From DASCNA01 sp036011305 (lineage in GTDB: Bacteria > Verrucomicrobiota > Lentisphaeria > Victivallales > GWF2-38-69), in assembly GCA_036011305.1 (NCBI GenBank), contig DASCNA010000152.1:1-5372 (forward strand): a DNA stretch of 5,372 nucleotides, read 5' to 3'. Position numbers and translations under genes: made by a program. Of this stretch, positions 1 to 5,372 are shown piece after piece. The notes under the pieces are model-generated. The model worked only from the letters and a program-made list of their open reading frames with translations, searched no databases and was not told the origin of the DNA. The stretch's first letter is position 1. Each line of letters opens with the position of its first letter.

Positions 1-773
1 TTAGGTTCTTCTAAATATAATGAATACCATTGATCTCCAAAACCTGCGTTAGAAAATCGTTTCAGTTTGTTGTTAATTACGCATTCCCAGTTTCTGGCAA
101 GAACTTCATTTTCGGTTTTTTCTTTTCCTTTTTGAAGAACTTTAACAGCTTCATCAATTTTACCTGTTTTAACCAATATCCATGAATAGGTTGCATAAAC
201 TATTGAAGCATTATCTTTTTTAAATTTTCTTGCTTTCTTTTTGAAAGTCTTATTATAACCGGCTACGTCTTCATTTTTATATTGTCTGGCCATTTTCATC
301 GCTACTGACATTGGATCCACATACATGGCTTTCGGCATTAGTTCATCGCATTTACTGAAATCTTTCAGCTGGTAATAGAACTGCATTCTCATTGTGTTGA
401 CCTGTTTTTTCAAAAGGAGGTTCCATGAGTATAGTTTTTCCAGACGTTTTGTAAAATCAAGTGCTTCTCTAATAAAGACATGTTGATCTTTTTCAAGAAT
501 CTTCTGCATTGTTTTCATCCCGCCCTGAGGATTCTGTTGAAAAAACTGAACTTTTCTATTCAATTTTTCCTGGCCTGCAGTAATTATATTTTGAATATCA
601 TTTGTACGTTTTTTAACTATTTTTCTAACGAATAATCCTAATAAAACCTGTGATATAATTAAAATAAGAATACCAATTGTTAGACACCAGTTTGCCGATT
701 GTACAATTTGCTGATCATATAGTAATAAGCCTACAAAACCACCTAAGCCTATTGATACGATAATAGAAAGCAT
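1..773 (-). CDS. Membrane-anchored TPR-like helical protein, 3' end cut by window edge
   Basis: An open frame of 257 codons runs from ATG at 773 to the left edge with no stop, so the C-terminus is missing. The start is supported by a strong Shine-Dalgarno (AGGAG, 6 nt before the ATG). Two hydrophobic segments (about residues 4-18 and 29-49) form an N-terminal hairpin. The basic run RKIVKKR at 50-56 follows, so by the positive-inside rule both ends should be cytoplasmic. The rest is charged and helix-rich. Residues about 188-217 (ASIVYATYSWILVKTGKIDE, then AVKVLQ) read like a TPR helix pair, with Y/A/G/A positions and an 'A-G.iDEA' turn. The visible end is FSNAGFGDQWYSLYLEEP. The gene lies downstream of the antiporter on the same strand across 116 bp and probably has its own promoter. 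TPR-like proteins usually act as interaction scaffolds. No enzyme motif is visible and the exact function is unknown. The reading frame is certain; the family call is moderate. Confidence 0.8.
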   Translation of the reverse strand, partial: MLSIIVSIGLGGFVGLLLYDQQIVQSANWCLTIGILILIISQVLLGLFVRKIVKKRTNDIQNIITAGQEKLNRKVQFFQQNPQGGMKTMQKILEKDQHVFIREALDFTKRLEKLYSWNLLLKKQVNTMRMQFYYQLKDFSKCDELMPKAMYVDPMSVAMKMARQYKNEDVAGYNKTFKKKARKFKKDNASIVYATYSWILVKTGKIDEAVKVLQKGKEKTENEVLARNWECVINNKLKRFSNAGFGDQWYSLYLEEP

Positions 774-776
774 AAA

Positions 777-784
777 CCTCTCCT
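777..784 (-). promoter_or_regulatory. Strong ribosome binding site of the TPR-like gene
   Basis: On the minus strand the bases read AGGAGAGG followed by TTT and the ATG at 773. The AGGAG core sits 6 nt from the start codon, an ideal spacing. This fixes the start of the TPR-like gene and shows that the organism uses classical Shine-Dalgarno initiation for at least some genes. Confidence 0.85.
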
Positions 785-832
785 GTTACTTTATAAAAAT
801 TAATAATAGAAAATAATAAAATTAAAAGTGAT

Positions 833-841
833 ACTATAACA
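833..841 (-). promoter_or_regulatory. Putative extended -10 promoter for the TPR-like gene
   Basis: On the minus strand the sequence reads TGTTATAGT, a good match to an extended -10 element (TGnTATAAT). It lies about 60 bases upstream of the ATG at 773. A poor -35 candidate (TTTCAA, 856-861) is 17 bases further upstream; extended -10 promoters often tolerate a weak -35. The element lies in the 116-bp gap after the antiporter stop. No convincing hairpin terminator is visible in that gap, so read-through from the antiporter is also possible. The background is AT-rich, so chance matches are easy. Confidence 0.4.
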
Positions 842-889
842 TAGTTTAGCACATTTTGAAAGTTTGCTCGATTGTAGTTTATAATTTAA

Positions 890-2989
890 TTAAATTTTTA
901 AATCAGCCTTTGTGAATGAATGATTCCTCTTAGCAATTGTAGATATTTTTTTTTCAATATCATCTGTCAGAATACTCGCTACGGAAAAAGGTATGTTTCC
1001 TCTTAATTCAAGATCTTTTATTGAGTCCATTTCAGCATTGATAACAGCCCTGTAGATTGTTTGTCTTTGTAGATTGAACTTTGCAATATAGTGCTCAAGT
1101 TTCTTTCTTTGTTGAATTGATTTTTCAGCTCTAAGTTTATAAAAATCCTGACACTCAATAACTATTTCCCGCTGCAGCCCGAACATTTCAGGCATTCTTC
1201 CGAAAATTGATCTTATGTGGTTATTCGCTGTAATCATAGCAAGAGTCATTTCATATTTACTGACTATTGTTCTATACTTAATTCTCCTGACGAACTTGCT
1301 TTTAGGACTAATAAATTTAAATATATTATAGACAAACCCTTTCAGTTTTAATTCAAAAGGCAATTTGCATAAATTCACTTCAGGTAGTTTGCCGGATTTT
1401 ATACCGTCTCTCTGCAGTTCAATATTAATTAGCAGTTCTCTTATTACCGACTCAGAAATTAAACCTCTTTCAAATAATAATTTATAGGCATTTTTCTCAA
1501 TAGAAACAGCTTCATACCAAAGAAGTTTTCTTATGGTATCTGATTTAAATTCAGGGTCATTCTGTAGTTCATCCAGTTGTATTTTAGTCTTTCTGTTAGC
1601 TTCATCGTAGGACTTGTTAACAACCTCTAATTCTTTTGCTGATAAATATTTTTGAGATTTTAGTTTATTAATTATCTCTTTACCTTTTGCAAGTGAAATT
1701 AATTTAGCCTGGTAGCACATAATTTTTTCAAAAAGAGATAACTGATCAAGCTTAAACCATTTAATAAGGAGTTTTGTAGTAGTTCCCTGTATAAGCAGTG
1801 TAAATAATACAACACCCAATGTGAGTTCTATGATAAGTTTATGTCCTGGAAACGAAGAAGATAAACTAAATGCCAGAGCAAGCGGAACAGCTCCTCTTAG
1901 TCCGCCCCAAAAAATAATTGTCTGATATTTTAAATCAATTTTTTCGTATTTAGGGAAAAATTTTAAAATCGGAATGATTCCATAAACAACTAACAGTCTC
2001 GCAACTATTACTGCCAATATGGCATAAAGTATGTATCTAAACAGGTTATCAGAATGTCCTATCTCATAGATCAGCCTCCATTCAACGAGCCCGAGGAGCA
2101 GAAAAATAAAACTGTTTGCTACAAATGCTGCGTATTCCCAGAATTGCAGTAAGTACTGTTTAACTTCATTAGTAAATTTTACGCCTCCGTACCAGCTGAC
2201 AACTATACCTGCACCTAGTGCTGACATTACACCTGATACCTTTAAGTAATGGTCTGCTATAATAAAAGATGCAAAAGCCAAAACTGTTGAAATAGCGATC
2301 GGTGTAAGAGGCTCTTTTCTGGATAGGTTTATTATTAATACGGCAATTAAACCTATGACTGCACCAGTGAATAAACCACCGATAAAAACTAGTAAAAAAT
2401 TTAAAATTCCAAGACTTATGGTTACTCCGTTAATATGCGTACCGGTAATAATGATTGCAATGATTATATTGAATAAAACAATAGCTGTAGCATCATTGAA
2501 CAGACTTTCTCCATCAACAAGTATTGTCAGGCGTTTAGGAGCTCCAATATCTTTGAATAAGGCTATTACAGCAACAGGGTCAGTAGCTGATATAAGTGAT
2601 CCGAAAAGCAGTGCTGCGCCTATTGCTAAAGGTGTTGTGGCGTGAATAAAAAAACCTACCAGTATTGTTGATATAACCAGACCTGGAGCAGCCAGTGCAA
2701 AGACAGGAAGAAGATTTTTGAAAAGAAGCCTGCTGTCAATATTTACAGCAGCATCGAATATCAGTGTAGGAAGTAAAATATAATAAATTATATCATGAAA
2801 AATCAGTACGTTCGTTAAAGAACTCAATTTAGGAATATAGTTAATTATTAATGCCAGAAGTATTCCTACCACAACAAGTCCAATAGTATAAGGAAATTTA
2901 ATTTTTCTAAAAAATATAGCTGAACCAGCAGCTAATAGCAGAAGTGCCAAAACCAGTAATATATGATTGACTAAAAATTCTCCTGACAT
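890..2989 (-). CDS. CPA1/NhaP-family Na+(K+)/H+ antiporter with long cytoplasmic C-terminal domain
   Basis: A 699-residue inner-membrane cation/proton exchanger that should swap Na+ (or K+) for H+ in pH and salt homeostasis. Residues about 8-410 form 12-13 hydrophobic helices of the Na+/H+ exchanger domain. Family landmarks are SATDPVA at 134-140 (unwound TM4 region), GESLFNDATA at 160-169 and WGGLRGAVPLALA from 361. E161, N165 and D166 match the Glu-x3-Asn-Asp pattern of archaeal NhaP; an ND pair rather than DD indicates the CPA1 branch. R365 is the conserved arginine. Residues about 411-699 form a soluble, charged, mostly helical tail; most minimal NhaP proteins end near 400-440 residues. 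I see no RCK/TrkA-N or cyclic-nucleotide-binding motif in it. The segment around 493-528 (EAVSIEKNAYKLLFERGLIS, then a helix) resembles the helical linker after the membrane domain of SOS1-like exchangers. ATG at 2989 is the only start candidate before an upstream in-frame stop at 3026-3028, but it lacks a Shine-Dalgarno. Ion specificity cannot be read from sequence. Confidence 0.95.
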   Translation of the reverse strand: MSGEFLVNHILLVLALLLLAAGSAIFFRKIKFPYTIGLVVVGILLALIINYIPKLSSLTNVLIFHDIIYYILLPTLIFDAAVNIDSRLLFKNLLPVFALAAPGLVISTILVGFFIHATTPLAIGAALLFGSLISATDPVAVIALFKDIGAPKRLTILVDGESLFNDATAIVLFNIIIAIIITGTHINGVTISLGILNFLLVFIGGLFTGAVIGLIAVLIINLSRKEPLTPIAISTVLAFASFIIADHYLKVSGVMSALGAGIVVSWYGGVKFTNEVKQYLLQFWEYAAFVANSFIFLLLGLVEWRLIYEIGHSDNLFRYILYAILAVIVARLLVVYGIIPILKFFPKYEKIDLKYQTIIFWGGLRGAVPLALAFSLSSSFPGHKLIIELTLGVVLFTLLIQGTTTKLLIKWFKLDQLSLFEKIMCYQAKLISLAKGKEIINKLKSQKYLSAKELEVVNKSYDEANRKTKIQLDELQNDPEFKSDTIRKLLWYEAVSIEKNAYKLLFERGLISESVIRELLINIELQRDGIKSGKLPEVNLCKLPFELKLKGFVYNIFKFISPKSKFVRRIKYRTIVSKYEMTLAMITANNHIRSIFGRMPEMFGLQREIVIECQDFYKLRAEKSIQQRKKLEHYIAKFNLQRQTIYRAVINAEMDSIKDLELRGNIPFSVASILTDDIEKKISTIAKRNHSFTKADLKI

Positions 2990-3093
2990 AATAAATTGAT
3001 AACCGTTTTCCCAAGGTTGATTTGTTTATTTAAAAATAGTAATATATAAACAGTAAAATAAACATAATATTTTAAAATAAAAACTGTTAGACT
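2990..3093. promoter_or_regulatory. Divergent intergenic promoter region with repeated ATAAACA/TGTTTAT motif
   Basis: This 104-bp AT-rich gap separates the divergently transcribed antiporter and acyltransferase genes, so it must contain both start signals unless transcription comes from further away. A possible plus-strand promoter is TTGATT (3017-3022) and TAATAT (3040-3045) with a 17-base spacer; each box matches consensus at 4 of 6 bases. Other AT-rich -10-like boxes exist (for example TAAAAT at 3073-3078), so the start site is not fixed. A 7-bp motif occurs three times: TGTTTAT at 3023-3029 and ATAAACA at 3046-3052 and 3058-3064. The first two make an inverted pair and the last two a direct repeat 12 bp apart. 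This could be an operator or chance in AT-rich DNA. Neither flanking gene shows a recognisable Shine-Dalgarno. Confidence 0.45.
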
Positions 3094-3750
3094 ATGAAAA
3101 ATATAACTAAATCATATAGACAGATTAAAAAATTGCCGGATTGGTGGTATATACCTATTTCTTTGATAATGAAACTTATGAAAACATGTTTCATGAAAAC
3201 TAGCACAATTGATCCTTATGACTGTATCAATATGGATAAAATTCCTTATATAACGGTAACATGGCATAATAGACTTCTTTATTTTCCTGCGATGTTCGAA
3301 AAAAAATACAGGAAAAGAACATTTGCTTTAGTCAGTCCATCAAGGGATGGACAGTATGTGACTGATCTGGTTAAGCAATTTGGTGTCAGAAGCGTCAGAG
3401 GATCTTCATCAAAACGAGGATGTATTGCCTTACATGAAGCTCTGAGAGTATTGAAAGGTGGTAATAATTTAAGCGTTACACCTGACGGCCCCAGAGGTCC
3501 AAAATACAAAATGAGCAAAGGTCCGATAATGCTTGCATCAAAAACTGGCTATCCAATTCTTCCTTTAAGCATTAATGCATCAAGGTACTGGGAACTTAAA
3601 AGCTGGGATAATTTCAGAATACCTAAACCTTTTTGCAAAATAAGTTTAGTTGCCGGAAAAAGTATAGAAATACCTCCTGATCTTTCTGATGAAGAAATGG
3701 AAAAATGGCGATTATATGTTGAAGAAAAACTAATGGAAATCAGTGATTAA
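3094..3750 (+). CDS. DUF374-family lysophospholipid acyltransferase (LpxJ-related superfamily)
   Basis: A 218-residue protein of the DUF374 branch of the lysophospholipid acyltransferase superfamily, expected to move an acyl chain onto a lipid at the cytoplasmic face of the inner membrane. The conserved blocks appear in order: WHNRLLYFP (57-65), SPSRDGQYV (81-89), VRGSSSKRG (101-109), TPDGPRGP (129-136, the family hallmark) and GYPILPL (152-158). The only hydrophobic N-terminal stretch is about 17-27, so membrane contact is probably peripheral. The canonical acyltransferase HX4D is not kept: H58 is followed at +5 by Y63. Length is normal for the family. Known DUF374 members include the lipid A secondary acyltransferase LpxJ of Helicobacter/Campylobacter, so a lipid A or phospholipid substrate is plausible but cannot be chosen from sequence alone. 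ATG 3094 has no clear Shine-Dalgarno; it is kept because the N-terminus (residues 10-30) reads naturally. Later Met codons at 26, 29 and 34 are possible but less likely starts. Confidence 0.92.
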   Translation: MKNITKSYRQIKKLPDWWYIPISLIMKLMKTCFMKTSTIDPYDCINMDKIPYITVTWHNRLLYFPAMFEKKYRKRTFALVSPSRDGQYVTDLVKQFGVRSVRGSSSKRGCIALHEALRVLKGGNNLSVTPDGPRGPKYKMSKGPIMLASKTGYPILPLSINASRYWELKSWDNFRIPKPFCKISLVAGKSIEIPPDLSDEEMEKWRLYVEEKLMEISD

Positions 3751-3790
3751 TTTTAGATTGCGAATTTCAGGTTTATATTATGTGCTTACC

Positions 3791-3796
3791 GGGGAG
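3791..3796 (+). promoter_or_regulatory. Ribosome binding site of the 361-residue unknown gene
   Basis: GGGGAG lies 8 nt before ATG 3805, good Shine-Dalgarno spacing, and supports that start. The rest of the 54-bp gap after the acyltransferase stop shows no hairpin terminator and no well-spaced promoter pair, which is compatible with co-transcription of the two genes. Confidence 0.75.
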
Positions 3797-3804
3797 ATAA
3801 TATT

Positions 3805-4890
3805 ATGGGGTATAAATTTATAGTTGTTGGAAATGATACAGATTTAAAATCTGTTAGAAAAATTATTAGCTGTGATTATGGAGAGAAGCTTTTAAGTGAA
3901 TTATGCACTAAACCTATCCCAATACCAGAAATCAGAGGAGACTGTTTAGCAGCTTTTAAAAAATTGAATGCTGTTAGAATTGATGAAGACAATAAAGCAT
4001 TTCTGAATTTTACATGCCTTTCGAAGGATGAAATAAAACAGGTAAAAAAGGTAAGTAATATTATTGGAAAGGATTTAGCTGATACTATTATTTCAAATTT
4101 GAAGATTAGTAAAAAACTGGAAAATAGTTACGATACAGAAATGCTTCAAAAAATATTATTTATTTTAATCGGGTGCGTTTCTCTTGACTGGAACGGATTA
4201 AAAATATTAGAGGCATTAGGATATATACCAATATTAGGGTTTTCACTAACTGAGCAGGAAAGAAATAGTGCAGAACTACTCTCTTATGTACTAATTGCTG
4301 AAGAAAAATTTAGAAATAATGTTAAAGAAGTTTACTGCGGAAGTCACAATATTTGCTATAAAGAAATAATATATACAACTTTTGGTGACAACTTAAGTAA
4401 GACTAGAAAGTCTTTTCCTGATCTGAACTGGGATTTGAAAGTTGATGAACAGAAGTTTCCTTTTATTAATTATTATATTGAAAACGGAATGGGAAGAATT
4501 TACGACTACTTAATAAGTAATGAAACAGATAAGAATCTTGAAAGAATATTAGGTGACTTAAAATATATAAAAGATGGCAAGATAAATATCCCTATTTTTA
4601 ATAATGATAATTATATTCTGGTAAAAGATGTAATAGATCAGACAAATGATATTCTGACAATATGGCTTCAAAAAAATATACCTCAATTAGAGTATTCTTT
4701 TAGAGATTTAAACTCATTAAAAATGGGGGTAAGTTTCAAAGAAGTACTGGTAGAATTATGGCATTTGGTTTTTGGATATGCAAATAAACATCTTGCAAGG
4801 TCATGTTTTATATTCAACCCATATTCTAAAGAAAGTGATTTTAAGGGATACCTTCCGTGTATTCATCTTAAGAATCTACTATTTGAATAA
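3805..4890 (+). CDS. Unknown protein, 361 residues, possible degenerate winged-helix-like repeat
   Basis: I do not recognise a family. The frame is a clean 361 codons with a good ribosome binding site, so the gene is real. The protein looks soluble: there is no signal peptide and no clear membrane helix; the most hydrophobic stretch (about 114-126, LQKILFILIGCVS) looks like a buried helix. It opens with a probable beta strand (YKFIVVG, 3-9). Residues about 47-98 (helix, then a basic turn, a wing-like strand AFLNFT and a helix) read like the second half of a winged-helix domain. A similar arrangement recurs at about 246-291. An ungapped comparison of 68-98 with 261-291 gives 7 of 31 identities by eye, including V80/V273, K81/K274 and V83/V276. 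Nine cysteines are scattered (23, 34, 47, 71, 124, 178, 184, 334, 352) without a zinc-binding CxxC. The gene follows the acyltransferase on the same strand and is convergent with smpB. A DNA-binding or regulatory role is only a guess. Confidence 0.85.
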   Translation: MGYKFIVVGNDTDLKSVRKIISCDYGEKLLSELCTKPIPIPEIRGDCLAAFKKLNAVRIDEDNKAFLNFTCLSKDEIKQVKKVSNIIGKDLADTIISNLKISKKLENSYDTEMLQKILFILIGCVSLDWNGLKILEALGYIPILGFSLTEQERNSAELLSYVLIAEEKFRNNVKEVYCGSHNICYKEIIYTTFGDNLSKTRKSFPDLNWDLKVDEQKFPFINYYIENGMGRIYDYLISNETDKNLERILGDLKYIKDGKINIPIFNNDNYILVKDVIDQTNDILTIWLQKNIPQLEYSFRDLNSLKMGVSFKEVLVELWHLVFGYANKHLARSCFIFNPYSKESDFKGYLPCIHLKNLLFE

Positions 4891-4912
4891 TTTATAAATC
4901 TGAAATCTAAGA

Positions 4913-5372
4913 TTAGTAGTTTTTAATGGCTCTTTTCATTGCCATGTTGTCCTGTTTTTTTCTGAGGCTTTCCCGTTTATCGCCTTTATCTTTACCTTTG
5001 GCGATTCCTATTTCAACTTTAACTCTACCGTTCTTTAGATAGAACTTGAGAGGGACAATAGTATTCCCTTTTTCTCTTATCTGCTGATTAAGTTTTAAAA
5101 TTTCCCGTTTGTGCATTAAGAGCTTTCTAGGACGTTTTGGTTCATGGTTATGTATATTTCCATGATCATATGGTGATATATGAACGTTGTATAGGAACAG
5201 TTCGCCTTTTTCGACTCTTGCATAAGTATCAGCCAATGAAATATTATGGGCTCTGCAGCTTTTTACTTCAGTACCTTTTAATTCAATTCCTGCTTCAAAT
5301 CTATCTAGAATTAGATAGTCATGAAATGCTTTTCTATTTTTTATTAATGTATTATCTTTTTTCTTTGGTTTA
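4913..5372 (-). CDS. smpB: SsrA-binding protein SmpB, 5' end cut by window edge
   Basis: SmpB binds tmRNA and delivers it to stalled ribosomes for trans-translation. The frame stays open to the right edge, giving 152 codons plus the stop; only the extreme N-terminus is missing. The visible protein starts KPKKKDNTLIKNRKAFHDYL and continues through FEAGIELKGTEVKS, HEPKRPRKLLMHKREI and GNTIVPLKFYLKNGRVKVE to a basic tail with KGKDKGDKRE. In visible numbering N12, H17 and E26 keep the spacing of E. coli N17, H22 and E31, residues linked to tmRNA binding, so the protein looks functional. A TTG at 5236 could be taken as a start for a 107-residue product, but it falls inside the conserved fold (NISLADTYARVE) and would remove 45 visible conserved residues. 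The true start lies beyond 5372. The C-terminal tail, which enters the mRNA channel in known structures, is present. The stop is 22 bp from that of the convergent unknown gene. Confidence 0.97.
   Translation of the reverse strand, partial: KPKKKDNTLIKNRKAFHDYLILDRFEAGIELKGTEVKSCRAHNISLADTYARVEKGELFLYNVHISPYDHGNIHNHEPKRPRKLLMHKREILKLNQQIREKGNTIVPLKFYLKNGRVKVEIGIAKGKDKGDKRESLRKKQDNMAMKRAIKNY

Noticed and set aside
415..454. Perfect AGGAGG followed by ATG at 425 on the plus strand
   Set aside because: The frame stops after nine codons and is antisense to the TPR-like gene; coincidence.
774..889. Possible rho-independent terminator after the antiporter
   Set aside because: The best pairing found is AGCA with TGCT, four base pairs with a large loop, and no following U-tract; not supported.
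2355..2645. Plus-strand open frame of 96 codons
   Set aside because: It lies wholly antisense to the antiporter's conserved membrane core (including the ND motif). Its translation is low-complexity and it has no ribosome binding site, so it is a shadow frame.
3279..3518. Minus-strand open frame of 79 codons
   Set aside because: It is antisense to the acyltransferase's conserved blocks, including TPDGPRGP, and has no family resemblance.
4891..4912. Possible bidirectional terminator between the convergent genes
   Set aside because: The only symmetry nearby is AATCT-A-AGATT, with a one-base loop and AT-only-rich arms, which cannot form a stable terminator hairpin.
4913..5372. tmRNA gene (ssrA) next to smpB
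   Set aside because: No tRNA-Ala-like end or tag-encoding structure is visible within the window; it could lie elsewhere in the genome.

Overview
The window is AT-rich (roughly one third G+C by eye), compact and bacterial. It carries five protein-coding genes and no RNA gene, mobile element or CRISPR array. SmpB and a DUF374-type acyltransferase suit a Gram-negative-type bacterium. The SmpB sequence and general gene style would fit a low-GC member of the Lentisphaerae/Verrucomicrobia side of the PVC group. That placement is an impression from memory and is not proven by the sequence.

Layout: positions 1-773 (minus) hold most of a membrane-anchored, helix-rich, TPR-like protein whose C-terminal end runs off the left edge. 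Positions 890-2989 (minus) encode a 699-residue CPA1/NhaP-family Na+(K+)/H+ antiporter with a large cytoplasmic C-terminal domain. A 104-bp AT-rich divergent intergenic region (2990-3093) separates it from a plus-strand DUF374 lysophospholipid/lipid A-type acyltransferase (3094-3750). A 361-residue protein of unknown function follows on the same strand (3805-4890). Positions 4913-5372 (minus) hold SmpB, the tmRNA-binding protein. It is convergent with the unknown gene, and its first residues lie beyond the right edge.

The genes do not form an obvious single pathway. The antiporter and the acyltransferase are divergent and may share regulatory DNA. The acyltransferase and the unknown gene may be co-transcribed across a 54-bp gap. 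The least explained item is the 361-residue protein, which may contain a degenerate internal repeat resembling a winged-helix wing plus helix. Nothing in the window amounts to a clear new multi-gene system.
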